DNA of 64,000 nt from Acidobacteriota bacterium (GTDB taxonomy: Bacteria; Acidobacteriota; Thermoanaerobaculia; Gp7-AA8): assembly GCA_003223645.1 (NCBI GenBank), contig QHVT01000011.1:62001-126000 (forward strand). The letters are read 5' to 3'. Below are positions 51,431 to 60,441 of this stretch, one piece after another. The notes beneath the pieces were generated by a model, which was not told where the DNA came from, did not search any database, and was given only the letters and a program-made list of their open reading frames with translations. Position 1 is the first letter of the stretch; each line of letters opens with the position of its first letter. Position numbers and translations under genes: made by a program.

Positions 51431-52951
51431 TTACTTCTTCCCTCCGCCGTTGATGAACGCCACGATGTCGTCGGACACCGCCTGGTTGGACGGGCGGTAG
51501 AGATACATCATGTGTCCGCCGTCGTAGTCCTTGATCGTCATGCGGCTCGCATCGATGCCGCTGTGCTCGAGCATGTAGCTCGTGGCGAAGTAGGACGTCG
51601 TGAGGTCGTCGTAGCCGGCCGCGCAGAAGATGCGCAGCGCTTCGTTGTCTTTCGTTCCCTGCGCGAGAGCGCCGGTGACGTCGACGAATCCGGAGAATGC
51701 GCCACGGCGATTGGCGGGGCGCTTCCACTTCTGGTTCGCGTCGCCGCTCTGCGGGAAGTAGCGGCGATCCATGTCGACGCCCAGCTCGTCGTGCAGGTAG
51801 GTGTTGAACAGCGAGACGTAGATCGGGCCGGTCTTCGCGTTGAACGGATCGCCGTCGGGAAATTCGGCGGCGTCGTCGAGCTCGTCCTGTTCGTAGCGGC
51901 CGTCGAGAAGGCCGATCGATTTACCTTCGTCTCGCAGGAGCTCTTTGATGAAGCGCGGCGCGTAGATGCGGAGATTGCTGCGCAGGATGTACTGCTTCGA
52001 GAGTCCGGTGTAGCGATGCATCTGCTCCGCGATCTTGTCCTTCTCCGCGTCGGAAAGGTGGTCGCCCTGGAAGAGCGCGACGAGGTAGTCGGAGCCGGCG
52101 AATTTCTCAACCTCCCGTAGCAGAGTCGCGCGGTCCTTCCACGGGTCGGGAAGTTTGTGGTGATAGAACGCGGTGGCGGCGAGCGCGGGAAGGTGCGTGG
52201 CGAACGAGAGGTCGTTGCCGGCGACGACGAACGGCAGCGTGCCCATATTGAGCGCGGGCGAGATCAGGATGACGCCGTTGAGACCGACGCCGAGGTCGCC
52301 CTGCAGCCGCGGAACGAGCATCGAGGAGCGGATGCCGCCGTAGCTCTCGCCGAGGATGTACTTCGGCGAGTTCCAGCGATTGTGCTGCGTGATGTAGCCG
52401 CGGATGAACTCCGCGACCGAGTCCGCGTCCTCGTCGTATCCCCAGAAGTCTTCGTCTTTCTTGTCGCCGAGCGCGTGGCTGTAGCCGGTGCCGACGGGAT
52501 CGACGAACACGAGATCGGTGGCGCGGAAGATCGTCGACGTGTTGTCGCGCAGCTTGTACGGCGGCGCGCCGGGATCGGAGGCGTCGCTCGGGATGTCGAT
52601 CACCTTCGGACCGACGAGTCCGAAATGCAACCAGACGGATGCGGATCCGGGTCCGCCGTTGAAGACGAACGTGACGGGCCGGTCGTCCGCTTTCGCTCCG
52701 TCCTTCGTGTACGCGATGGTGAAGAAGCTCGCGGTGTTCTTTCCCGCGCCGTCCTTCAGAAAAATCTCTTCCGACGTCGTCGTGTACGCGACGTCTTCCG
52801 CACCGATCTTCATCCGATGCTGTTTGACGAACTTCTTCGGCTCGGGCGGTTTCTCCGACGGCTTGTCGCCGCCGGCCGGCTTCGCGTCCTGCGCGAAGAG
52901 GGGGAAGCAAAGAACGAACATCAGTGCTGCAATCACGGGCCTGACCTTCAT
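51431..52951 (-). CDS. Exported S10 serine carboxypeptidase-like protein
   Basis: This 506-residue protein has a signal peptide (VIAALMFVLCFPLFAQ) and the S10 fold: FVFNGGPGSASVWLHFGLVGP as oxyanion region, FVDPVGTGYSHA, nucleophile Ser in YILGESYGGIRSSML, Asp in AAGYDDLTTSY, and His in DYDGGHMMYLY. It probably trims peptides from the C-terminus in the periplasm or outside. The ATG at 52951 starts a standard signal peptide. Confidence 0.93.
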   Translation of the reverse strand: MKVRPVIAALMFVLCFPLFAQDAKPAGGDKPSEKPPEPKKFVKQHRMKIGAEDVAYTTTSEEIFLKDGAGKNTASFFTIAYTKDGAKADDRPVTFVFNGGPGSASVWLHFGLVGPKVIDIPSDASDPGAPPYKLRDNTSTIFRATDLVFVDPVGTGYSHALGDKKDEDFWGYDEDADSVAEFIRGYITQHNRWNSPKYILGESYGGIRSSMLVPRLQGDLGVGLNGVILISPALNMGTLPFVVAGNDLSFATHLPALAATAFYHHKLPDPWKDRATLLREVEKFAGSDYLVALFQGDHLSDAEKDKIAEQMHRYTGLSKQYILRSNLRIYAPRFIKELLRDEGKSIGLLDGRYEQDELDDAAEFPDGDPFNAKTGPIYVSLFNTYLHDELGVDMDRRYFPQSGDANQKWKRPANRRGAFSGFVDVTGALAQGTKDNEALRIFCAAGYDDLTTSYFATSYMLEHSGIDASRMTIKDYDGGHMMYLYRPSNQAVSDDIVAFINGGGKK

Positions 52952-53021
52952 CGACACACTCCTTCCTGGGGACATAGACGACGGAGTATAGATACGCGTT
53001 AGTCGCGCATGGGTTTACCTG

Positions 53022-53081
53022 GTGTGGGGCAGGCTTTCCCGCCTGCCGCCCGGAGGGCAGGTTGGAAAACCTGCCCCATAC
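53022..53081. repeat. Inverted repeat, GGCTTTCCAGCC family (variant)
   Basis: GTGTGGGGCAGGCTTTCC and the counterpart ending CCTGCCCCATAC form the arms. The right arm carries GGTTGGAAAACC in place of GGCTGGAAAGCC. It lies between two minus-strand genes. Confidence 0.9.
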
Positions 53082-53085
53082 GGGG

Positions 53086-53736
53086 TCACTTCGATTCGAC
53101 GATGCCGTGGCGCAGCGCGTAGCCGACGACTTCGGCGCGATTGTGCAGCCGCAGTTTGTCGAGGATGTTGCGGACGTGAAACTTCACGGTGTTCTCGCTG
53201 AGTCCGAGGCGCTTGGCGAGCTTGCGGTTCGACGTCACGCCTTCGACCATCAGCTCGAGCACTTCGCGCTCGCGCGCGGTCAGCGTCTCGTCGTCCGACG
53301 GCGCGGCGGCCGCGGTCTCGACCGGCTTCGCGAATTCCTGCAGCAGCTTGCGCGCGAGCGCCGGCGTCAGCGCGGGCTCGCCGCGTTGCGCGCGGTCGAG
53401 CATTTCGAAGAACGCTTCGGCTTCGAGGTTCTTGAGCAGATATCCCTGCGCGCCCGACTTGATCGCATCGAACAGTTTCGAGTCCTCCTCGGATGCCGTG
53501 AGGATGACGACTTTGATGTCCGGCAACTCCGTGGTGAGGAGCTTCGTCGCCTCGATGCCGTTGAGCTCCGGCATCTGCAAGTCCATCAGCACGAGATCGG
53601 GCTTCAGCTCGCGCGCGAGCGTCACCGCTTCGCGCCCATTCTTCGCTTCGCCAGCGATTTCGTGGCCTTCGGCCATCAACAGACTTCGGAGTCCGTCGCG
53701 GAACAGCGCGTGATCGTCGGCGATGAGGATGCGCAC
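53086..53736 (-). CDS. NarL/LuxR-family response regulator
   Basis: This 216-residue regulator has a receiver domain (ADDHALFRDGL, phosphoacceptor Asp52 in LVLMDLQMPELNG, ILTASEED, YLLKN) and a LuxR-type helix-turn-helix (LTAREREVLELMVEGVTSNR and LAKRLGLSENTVKFHVRNIL). It is separated by an inverted repeat from the downstream-oriented kinase gene, its likely partner. Confidence 0.95.
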   Translation of the reverse strand: MRILIADDHALFRDGLRSLLMAEGHEIAGEAKNGREAVTLARELKPDLVLMDLQMPELNGIEATKLLTTELPDIKVVILTASEEDSKLFDAIKSGAQGYLLKNLEAEAFFEMLDRAQRGEPALTPALARKLLQEFAKPVETAAAAPSDDETLTAREREVLELMVEGVTSNRKLAKRLGLSENTVKFHVRNILDKLRLHNRAEVVGYALRHGIVESK

Positions 53737-53752
53737 CGGGAAAAGAGTATAG

Positions 53753-53862
53753 GTGGATAGGACAAATAGGACAGATAGGACGAATAGGACGGATAGGACG
53801 AAGGACTTCCTATCTGTCCTATTCGTCCTATCTGTCCTATTTGTCCTATTTGTCCTATCCGC
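53753..53862. repeat. Inverted repeat, TAGGACGAA family
   Basis: GATAGGACAAATAGGAC-type units on the left pair with TCCTATTTGTCCTATCC-type units on the right. It includes the stop codon of the kinase gene (TAG at 53857-53855) and lies between kinase and regulator on the same strand. Confidence 0.93.
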
Positions 53863-55189
53863 TCACCGGCACTTCGAACCGCACCGTCGTTCCCGTGCCC
53901 GGCGCGCTCTCGATCTCGAGCGTCCCGCCGACGCCGGCCGCGCGCTCGCGCATGGTCGTCAGTCCGAATTGCGGGAACTCGCTGCGCGGACGCGGGGCGC
54001 CGGAGGCGAAGCCGACGCCGTTGTCGATCACCGTGGTCACGACTTTTCCGTTGCGGCGGTGGATCTCGACGCGCGCGAGCGATGCGCGCGAGTGTTTGCG
54101 CACGTTCGTCAGCGCTTCCTGCACGATGCGCACGAGCTGCAATTCGATCGCGGGTTTGAGCGGAACGTCGTTGTCGATGGTGAGCGACATCGAGATGCCG
54201 CTCATCTCCTGCCAGCGCTCGAGGTATTCCTGCAGCACGTCGGCGAGCGTTTTTTCCGCGCCGGGGAGCGTGCGCAGTTCGACGATCGACTCGCGCACGT
54301 CGCTGTATGCCTTGCGCGCCGCGGCGGCGAGCTCACGCAGTTGTCCGCCCGCTTCCTCCGTCTTCTCGCGCTTGAGGTACGTCTCCGCGGCCTGCGCCTT
54401 CGTGTTCACGTAGCCGAGGATTTGCGCGAGGCCGTCGTGCATCTCGTGGGCGATGCGGATGCGTTCTTCCGCCACCGCGAGATCCGCGACCTGTTGATGC
54501 AAATGCGCGTTGTCGATCGCGAGCGCGGCCTGCAGCGCGAAACGCGCCAGCGTTTCTTCGTCATCGCGCGTGAACTGCGACGGGGACAACTTTTCGGTGA
54601 GATAGAGATTGCCGAGGAACGGGCTCTTGCAGGGAATCGGAACCGCGAGCAGCGATCGCATCGGCGGATGGTTCGGCGGAAAGCCGTACGAATGCGGATG
54701 CTGCCCGATGTCGGGCAAGCGAAGCGTCTGCCCTTCGCGCAACACGACGCCGAGGAGGCCGTGGCCGACGGGAGGCGGCCCGATTGCGGCGCGCTGTTCG
54801 GGAGTGATGCCGCTGGTGATGAACGAGGAGATGCGTCCCTGCGCGTCGACGACGGAGAGCGCGCCGTATTGCGCGCCGACGAGATTCTTCGCCTGCTCGA
54901 CGACTTTCTTCAGCACGACGTCGAGCGAGAGATCGGCGGTGACGTCGAGTCCCGCGCCGTGCAGCGCGAGCAGCTCGCTGTTCTGCCGCTGCAGCCGCGC
55001 GTTCATCTCGTCGACGTAGCGGAAGATGATGGCCGTGAACACGACGATCGCCAGGATGGCGACGAGATCGAGCGTGAGCCGTTTTTGCCAGGCGATGAAG
55101 CCAATCAGGAACGAGCGCGACACGTCGATCAGAATCACGGCGAGGATCGGCGCGAGCGCCGCGACGAGACGGAGTCGTTTCAGCGTCAT
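53855..55189 (-). CDS. NarX-type sensor histidine kinase with GAF domain
   Basis: This 444-residue kinase has an N-terminal membrane region (two helices, about residues 8-30 and 40-58), a short coiled coil, a GAF domain (about 80-230), the HisKA_3 motif RIAHEMHDGLAQILG with His251, and an ATPase domain (EALTNVRKHS, IDNGVGF, GLTTMRERAAGVGGTLEI). It should phosphorylate the NarL-like regulator next to it. The ATG at 55189 lacks a clear ribosome binding site; the frame extends upstream to 55315. Confidence 0.92.
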   Translation of the reverse strand: MTLKRLRLVAALAPILAVILIDVSRSFLIGFIAWQKRLTLDLVAILAIVVFTAIIFRYVDEMNARLQRQNSELLALHGAGLDVTADLSLDVVLKKVVEQAKNLVGAQYGALSVVDAQGRISSFITSGITPEQRAAIGPPPVGHGLLGVVLREGQTLRLPDIGQHPHSYGFPPNHPPMRSLLAVPIPCKSPFLGNLYLTEKLSPSQFTRDDEETLARFALQAALAIDNAHLHQQVADLAVAEERIRIAHEMHDGLAQILGYVNTKAQAAETYLKREKTEEAGGQLRELAAAARKAYSDVRESIVELRTLPGAEKTLADVLQEYLERWQEMSGISMSLTIDNDVPLKPAIELQLVRIVQEALTNVRKHSRASLARVEIHRRNGKVVTTVIDNGVGFASGAPRPRSEFPQFGLTTMRERAAGVGGTLEIESAPGTGTTVRFEVPVSG

Positions 55190-55294
55190 CAGGAGATGAG
55201 AACCGTTGAACGGGAGAGCGTATTGTGTACTAAAGCGGCCGTAGCTCATGGCTGCCCGCATTGTCGGTCGCTCATCGCAGGAAAACGACATGCG

Positions 55295-55365
55295 AAAGGA
55301 TGGCTGACCGGCCATCCTTTGGGGTGGGACGGCTCATCCCGCGATTGGCCCACCTCGTCACATAA
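55295..55365 (+). other. Possible structured leader in divergent spacer
   Basis: A perfect 10-bp stem AAAGGATGGC / GCCATCCTTT (55295-55320) is followed by a nested pair, GGTGGG...CCCACC around GGGA...TCCC (about 55322-55356). It could be a structured 5' leader of the CBM6 gene. It matches no riboswitch class I can recall. Confidence 0.35.
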
Positions 55366-55403
55366 CTGTCGTCCATGCGGAAGTGCGGACCTACGTTCCG
55401 CGT

Positions 55404-57374
55404 ATGACCAGAAAGTTATTTACCCTCCTCCTTTTCCTCCTGACGTTCTCCCTCGCAGCACAACAGACTCCGTACGCGGGCGCGATCGCGATTCCCGGGA
55501 CTCTGCAGGCCGAAAACTTCGACAACGGCGGCGAAGGCGTCGCGTGGCACGACACGACGGCCGGCAATCTGTTCGGGTCGACGGTCTATCGCAATACCGA
55601 CGTCGACGTCGGCCAGATCCCGTCGGGCGGCTTTCACGTCGGCGCGGTCGAGGCGGCCGAGTGGACCGAGTACACCGTGAACATCGCGTCCGCCGGCACG
55701 TACACGGTGACGCTGCGCTGGGCTTCGGCGTACACCGGGAGCACGACCTTTCGCCTGCAGCTCGACAACGTCGTCATCGCCAACAGCACGCAGTCGGTGA
55801 CGTCGACGGGCGACTGGCAGGCGTACACGACGAAGACGTTCAACATCGATCTCAACTCGACCAGCACGCACATTCTGAAAGTCGACTTCCTGACCGGACA
55901 CTGGAACTTCGACTCGATGCAATTCACGAAGTGCCCGGCGCCCGTGCCTGCGAAGCCGAACGCGGTCACGTCGGATCCGAATCTCGACGTCACGTTCTCG
56001 ACGAGCAACGTCGTGGGCTGGACGTATCAATGGCTGAAGAACGGCGTGCCGATCGCCGTGACGGCGACGAACGGCGCAAACACTCCGACGCTGACGGTGA
56101 AGAACGTCGAGCAGTACAAAGACGGCGCGAACTACAGCGTGAAGGTGACGACCGGCTGCGGTCTTTCAGCGACGACGGGAACGGCATTGTTGCGCGTGCG
56201 TTGCGGAACGTCTCCCGGCAAGCCGGGCTGGGTCGAAGCGAACATCGGCCGCGCGTTGAATCCCGATCCCAACGGACCGGGCGATCTCTGCGACTGGCCC
56301 TCGAACGTCAATACGAATTTCCCGTACGACATCACGTTCGCCGGCAGCTACAACATCGCGCCGCTCGCGGCCGCCGTCGCCTACGTCAAAGAGCCGGTCC
56401 GGGCCGGCGTGTGGGACATGAACACCTGGTGGTCCGATTATCTGGCGGGCGAGCTCGGCGACCGGGGCAACGTCTGGTATTTCGGCGGCAAGGAATTCGG
56501 CTCGTACGTGTACCAGGAGTACAACGAGACCGCGGTGCTCGCGGTGCACTACATGGCGCACGTGCGCGGCAACACGGCGCTCGAGAATCTCGCGAAACGC
56601 TGGTTGCGCGCGGCGATCGGATTGCACGCGATCGCGGCCTCGTCCAGTCTGCCGGCGACACTGCATGCGAACGGTCTGGCGATCAACGTCACGACGCCGT
56701 ACACCGGCCCTTACACGGCCTTCGCCGGAGATCGCTCGGGCTGGGGCTTCTGGACCTCGCCGCAACGCAACATCCTTCTCGCGCAAGGCGCCGGAATCTT
56801 CTGGTCCGGGAACAATACGACCGAGACGACCGCGCAATCGACGACGCGGGGATACATCGAGCAGGGTTGGATCGCGGGAGGTTTCCCGGTGGTCGCCGCC
56901 TACGGAATGAGCTCGACGGATGCGTCGAATCTCACGAAGGCGATCAACACCGATTGTCTGCCGCCGAGCTTCGTCTCGAGTTTCCTCGGCTCCAATCTGC
57001 GGACCCTGAGCCGCTATCACGTCGTCGCGTGGTCGGGAGTGAAGGCGACGCTGATGGAGACGAGCAACAACAACAACACGGCGCCGACGTTCGGCGCGGT
57101 GTATTTCTCTTCATCGCGCGAGGCGCATTTCCTCTATCCGTGGGGCGGCGTATTCGACGGCAACAGCAGCCAGGACCGCAACGGCATCTGCAACGGCACG
57201 GCGACGCTCGATCTCGCCGGACACACGATGTCCGCATCGCATCCTGATTGCTTCGGCGGTCAGGCGGCGCAGTCGGCGACGATCAACTACCTGCCGTCGA
57301 CGACGGTGAAGTATCACGTGATTCTCGATCCGAACGCGGCACCGACGGCGACAACGACGTCGACCTGTCAGTGA
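55404..57374 (+). CDS. Secreted CBM6-containing protein, 656 aa
   Basis: A signal peptide (KLFTLLLFLLTFSLAAQ) is followed by a CBM6-type carbohydrate-binding module (IAIPGTLQAENFDNGGEGVA to about residue 175), an Ig-like segment (WTYQWLKNGVPIAVT, about 195-265), and a large C-terminal domain of unknown type with many Trp and Tyr residues (VWDMNTWWSDYLAGELG, SYVYQEYNETAVLAVHYMAH, GDRSGWGFWTSPQRN). The last may be an alpha/alpha-barrel carbohydrate-active domain, but no catalytic pair can be assigned. Probably extracellular polysaccharide binding or degradation. The start at 55404 opens the signal peptide. Confidence 0.8.
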   Translation: MTRKLFTLLLFLLTFSLAAQQTPYAGAIAIPGTLQAENFDNGGEGVAWHDTTAGNLFGSTVYRNTDVDVGQIPSGGFHVGAVEAAEWTEYTVNIASAGTYTVTLRWASAYTGSTTFRLQLDNVVIANSTQSVTSTGDWQAYTTKTFNIDLNSTSTHILKVDFLTGHWNFDSMQFTKCPAPVPAKPNAVTSDPNLDVTFSTSNVVGWTYQWLKNGVPIAVTATNGANTPTLTVKNVEQYKDGANYSVKVTTGCGLSATTGTALLRVRCGTSPGKPGWVEANIGRALNPDPNGPGDLCDWPSNVNTNFPYDITFAGSYNIAPLAAAVAYVKEPVRAGVWDMNTWWSDYLAGELGDRGNVWYFGGKEFGSYVYQEYNETAVLAVHYMAHVRGNTALENLAKRWLRAAIGLHAIAASSSLPATLHANGLAINVTTPYTGPYTAFAGDRSGWGFWTSPQRNILLAQGAGIFWSGNNTTETTAQSTTRGYIEQGWIAGGFPVVAAYGMSSTDASNLTKAINTDCLPPSFVSSFLGSNLRTLSRYHVVAWSGVKATLMETSNNNNTAPTFGAVYFSSSREAHFLYPWGGVFDGNSSQDRNGICNGTATLDLAGHTMSASHPDCFGGQAAQSATINYLPSTTVKYHVILDPNAAPTATTTSTCQ

Positions 57375-57388
57375 CGTAGTGCTTCCAA

Positions 57389-57459
57389 CCCCCGGTGTGG
57401 CGCAGGCTTTCCAGCCTGCGCTCCGGGGGGCAGGCTGGAAAGCCTGCCCTACACCGGGG
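57389..57459. repeat. Inverted repeat, GGCTTTCCAGCC family
   Basis: The long outer pair CCCCGGTGTGG / CTACACCGGGG encloses two GGCTTTCCAGCC dyads. It lies between convergent genes and contains the stop codon of the methyltransferase gene. Confidence 0.93.
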
Positions 57460-58045
57460 CTTCCAGCTCGGCGAGCGCCTCGCTCAGCGACAGCGCTCGC
57501 CAGCAATACGGCGCGACCTGCTCCAATCCTGCTTTGCGAAAGGCACCGCGATACCACGCCGCCGGGCGCACGAGGAACGAGTCGAGATCGCCGATCACTT
57601 CGTCTTCCTTCGTCAGCACTTCCATGAACGCGATGCCGTTGCACACCTTGGCGACGGTCGTGAGTCCGGCGCGGATCTCGTTGTCGGGAACGTAATGCAT
57701 CACGTCGGAGCAGACGACGAGGTCGTACGTCTCGAGATCGAGCGACGGCAGCTCACCGAAGGTTGCGAGCCGGATGTTGCGCTGTTTGCCGAAGCGGTGG
57801 ACGGCGTACTCCGATGAATCGAATCCTGTGTACTGCACGCGCGGACGAAACGCCTGCAGGTGCGCGAGCCACGCGCCTTCGCCGCAGCCGATGTCGAGCA
57901 CGGAGCGCAGCTGGCGGCGGAGGAAGTACTCCGTCGTCGCGATCGCCAGCGCGACTTTCCGCCGCACTTCTTCGTGGGAGTTGATGCGCGTCGCGCGGTC
58001 GTGGTACCAGCGGCGGAAGTATTCGCGGTCGTACTGCTTGGTCAT
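57449..58045 (-). CDS. Class I SAM-dependent methyltransferase
   Basis: This 198-residue protein has the Rossmann methyltransferase fold: motif I VLDIGCGEGAWLAHL, motif II region YTGFDSSEYAV, and LVVCSDVMHYVPD. The N-terminal FRRWYHDR segment is common in small-molecule methyltransferases. The substrate is unknown. The final residues (ELEAPV) are encoded within the edge of the inverted repeat. Confidence 0.85.
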   Translation of the reverse strand: MTKQYDREYFRRWYHDRATRINSHEEVRRKVALAIATTEYFLRRQLRSVLDIGCGEGAWLAHLQAFRPRVQYTGFDSSEYAVHRFGKQRNIRLATFGELPSLDLETYDLVVCSDVMHYVPDNEIRAGLTTVAKVCNGIAFMEVLTKEDEVIGDLDSFLVRPAAWYRGAFRKAGLEQVAPYCWRALSLSEALAELEAPV

Positions 58046-58051
58046 GATCGC

Positions 58052-58267
58052 TCAGCGGCGCGGCAGAAAGTCCCGCGCATCGAGATACTCCTCGGGGATC
58101 AACAGAAACTCTTCGACCGCGTATTTGCGGCGGATTTCTTCGGAAGAGAGATGGTCGGCGAGGATGAGTCCTTCCACTTCGCCGCTCCGTCCCGGCAGGT
58201 CCCAGCCCGTCCAGATCTCGGCGTCGCTGTACGGTCGCAGCGAGATCTTTTGCAGGTAACGCGACAT
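58052..58267 (-). CDS. Small hypothetical protein, 71 aa
   Basis: The product starts MSRYLQKISLRPYSDAEIWT and contains a charged helical middle (LSSEEIRRKYAVEEFLLIPEE). No family is recognised. Its ATG shares a base with the upstream gene stop (TAATG), and the methyltransferase gene follows 6 bp later, so the three genes look like one operon. Confidence 0.65.
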   Translation of the reverse strand: MSRYLQKISLRPYSDAEIWTGWDLPGRSGEVEGLILADHLSSEEIRRKYAVEEFLLIPEEYLDARDFLPRR

Positions 58268-58779
58268 TACGTGGCGCGTCCTTTTTTGCGTTGCTCGGGA
58301 TACAACGACAGGAACTGTTTGAGCGCCGCCATCGCCTCGACGATGCCTTCGGGAATCGTCTTGAGCCGGAGCCAGTAGCAGCCGGGATCGAGCAGGTTGC
58401 GCAGCAGCTCGATGAAGTGATTCAGCGAAAGGTAGGTGTTCTGGTAGAGCTTTCCTTTGGCGCCGGCGTCCTGCTGCGTGCGCTGCAGTTTGCTGATGAT
58501 GCGCGCGGCGAGGTAGTACGGCGTCTGCAGCGCGTCGAACTCCTCGTGCGACATGCGCGGACCTTTGGTGATGTGCTGCCGGTTGACGGTCGCCTGCAGA
58601 TAGTCGAGCGTGACGAGGACGGCGGTCTTCGGAATCGGACTGCATTTGCCGGTGTCGATCGACTGCGTGAGGAACGCGAGCAGCGTCTTCACCTGCTCGC
58701 TGTCGGGATAGCTCAATTCGCGAAGGCCGTACTTTTTCGCAATCGCTCGCTCGTCGATTTGGTTGGGAGGGACCTCCAT
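58267..58779 (-). CDS. Hypothetical helical protein, 170 aa
   Basis: A mostly helical soluble protein (VKTLLAFLTQSIDTGKCSPI, ALQTPYYLAARIISKLQRTQ, LNHFIELLRNLLDPGCYWLR) with a basic end (EQRKKGRAT). No family is recognised. The ATG at 58779 is chosen because the longer upstream frame is the shadow of the divergent cyclic-nucleotide gene. It is coupled by TAATG to the 71-residue protein. Confidence 0.65.
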   Translation of the reverse strand: MEVPPNQIDERAIAKKYGLRELSYPDSEQVKTLLAFLTQSIDTGKCSPIPKTAVLVTLDYLQATVNRQHITKGPRMSHEEFDALQTPYYLAARIISKLQRTQQDAGAKGKLYQNTYLSLNHFIELLRNLLDPGCYWLRLKTIPEGIVEAMAALKQFLSLYPEQRKKGRAT

Positions 58780-58819
58780 ATGGATCGCGGTGCAGAATAG
58801 CACGCTAGAATCACCGCCA

Positions 58820-59674
58820 ATGCAGCCGGTATCCGACATCCTGAGCAAGGCTTCGCTCTTCAATCTTCTCGATCCGTCCGAACGAAATGACCTCGAGCGG
58901 ACGCTCGAGTGGCGCGCGTTCGGAACGGGGGACACGGTCTTCAGCATCGGCGAGCCGGGCGACTCGATGTACATCGTCGGCAGCGGCCAGGTCGAGCTGT
59001 CGGTGAAGGACAACGTCGGCGCGAAGATCGTGCTCGCGACCGCGGGACCGGGCGAACAGTTCGGCGAGCTGTCGCTCCTCGACGGCGGCGCCCGCACGGC
59101 CAGCGCGGTCGCGCTCGAGGACTCGATGCTGCTGATGCTCGACCGCGACGACCTGCTCGAGTTTCTCAAAAGCCATCCCGACGCGTCGCTCGACCTGCTC
59201 GCGACGATGGGGCAGCGCATCCGCGCGACCGACGAGCTGCTGCGCCGGCGCGTCGCGCGCAACATCAACGAAGAGATCGCGATCCGCAGCACGCCGATGG
59301 AACGCTTCGCCGATCTCATCGCCGTCTTCAGCGGCAGCATTCAGTTTCTGCTGCTCAACGCGCTCTGGTTCCTGGCCTGGATTCTTTGGAACACGACGCC
59401 GAAGGTCCGGCACTTCGATCCGTATCCGTTCGGCTTCCTGACGATGGTCGTGTCGCTCGAGGCGATCTTCCTCTCGATCTTCGTCCTCGTCAGTCAGAAC
59501 CGGCAGGCCGCGAAGGACCGCTTGCGCGCCGACGCCGAATATGAAGTGAACTTGAAGGCCGAGCTCGAGGTCGCGCACCTGCACGAGAAGATGGACAAGC
59601 TGACCGAGGACCTCTTAGCGCGGATGCCGAAGCCGGAGCGGCCGTCCGCGCGGACGCATGCAGTTAGCGAGTAG
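58820..59674 (+). CDS. Cyclic nucleotide-binding domain fused to DUF1003 membrane domain
   Basis: The 284-residue protein has an N-terminal cNMP-binding domain (residues 8-125: FSIGEPGDSMYIVGSGQVEL, GEQFGELSLLDGGARTASA with the phosphate-binding Glu/Arg pattern) and a DUF1003 domain with two helices (FLLLNALWFLAWILWN and GFLTMVVSLEAIFLSIFVLV) and the FDPYPFGFL motif, followed by a coiled tail. It would couple a cyclic nucleotide signal to a membrane protein of unknown function. Confidence 0.88.
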   Translation: MQPVSDILSKASLFNLLDPSERNDLERTLEWRAFGTGDTVFSIGEPGDSMYIVGSGQVELSVKDNVGAKIVLATAGPGEQFGELSLLDGGARTASAVALEDSMLLMLDRDDLLEFLKSHPDASLDLLATMGQRIRATDELLRRRVARNINEEIAIRSTPMERFADLIAVFSGSIQFLLLNALWFLAWILWNTTPKVRHFDPYPFGFLTMVVSLEAIFLSIFVLVSQNRQAAKDRLRADAEYEVNLKAELEVAHLHEKMDKLTEDLLARMPKPERPSARTHAVSE

Positions 59675-59726
59675 CGGGCAGCGGGTAGGAGTTCCTGCTC
59701 GCCGCCCGCTACCCGCTGCCCGCTAT
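59666..59726. repeat. Inverted repeat, AGCGGGC family
   Basis: 7-bp AGCGGGC/AGCGGGT units pair with GCCCGCT/ACCCGCT units. It lies between the convergent DUF1003 and V4R genes and includes the DUF1003 stop. Confidence 0.9.
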
Positions 59727-60355
59727 TTCCAATTCAACTCGAACGTGCACGTGCGGTCGCCGTGGCACTGGCACTTCGTCTCCGTCACCGTCGGATTCGC
59801 GCCGCCGTGGCGGAGGATCGACTCCTGGAAGTATCCGATCGCGCTGCCGCAGAAGATCGGGCTGTAGCAGGGGTACGCGCTGTAAATCATCCGCGCGCCG
59901 TTCGGCGTCTTCTCGAATTTCACGCTGCCGAATTTCTGATACTGGTTGTGAAAGAGCGCATTGTTTTCCAGGAACTTCTCGAGCTCTTCGGAGTCGAGCG
60001 ACTTGTACACGCGTCCGATGCCCAGCTCCGCCGACGCCGCGCCGATCAGCGCGAGGACGTTCGGGTAGTTCGCTTTCAGCTCTTCGTGAATCGCGCGATC
60101 GAGCTCGATCAGCGACTCGAACTCGCACCACGAAGAGGCGAGGGGAGTCTTCGCGTAGCCGCGCGTCCGCGGCGTCAGCTTCGCCAGCAGTTTGATGAAC
60201 CCTTCTTCGCCAAGCGTGTCGAGGAGGAACTGCTTCCGCCCGCCGAACATCACGCCCTTCACTTTGCAGACCGAAGGATCGGGACCGATGAGAACTTCTT
60301 TTCCTTCGAGGCGGGGCGGGTGTGCGGGCGCGGGGCGCTCCTGCAGCAGGGACAT
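59723..60355 (-). CDS. V4R-like / TIGR02265-type protein, 210 aa
   Basis: The C-terminal half shows the V4R (4-vinyl reductase) signature, with conserved Cys in YSAYPCYSP and the ending TETKCQCHGDRTCTFELNW. The N-terminal part (VCKVKGVMFGGRKQFLLDTL) resembles the DUF2378/TIGR02265 family known from myxobacteria. V4R folds bind small hydrophobic ligands or heme-like groups and often act as sensors. It lies 86 bp downstream of the AAA+ gene on the same strand, across an inverted repeat. Confidence 0.8.
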   Translation of the reverse strand: MSLLQERPAPAHPPRLEGKEVLIGPDPSVCKVKGVMFGGRKQFLLDTLGEEGFIKLLAKLTPRTRGYAKTPLASSWCEFESLIELDRAIHEELKANYPNVLALIGAASAELGIGRVYKSLDSEELEKFLENNALFHNQYQKFGSVKFEKTPNGARMIYSAYPCYSPIFCGSAIGYFQESILRHGGANPTVTETKCQCHGDRTCTFELNWK

Positions 60356-60372
60356 GCGGGGATTCTACGCCG

Positions 60373-60441
60373 GTGGAGCGGCGCCCGCTTCGGGCGCCGG
60401 GATCTCGCGAGTAATCGGCGGCCGAAGCGGCTGCCGCTCCA
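60373..60441. repeat. Inverted repeat, GTGGAGCGGC family
   Basis: GTGGAGCGGCGCCCGCTTCG pairs with the right arm ending GCGGCTGCCGCTCCAC. It fills the spacer between AAA+ and V4R genes. Confidence 0.92.
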
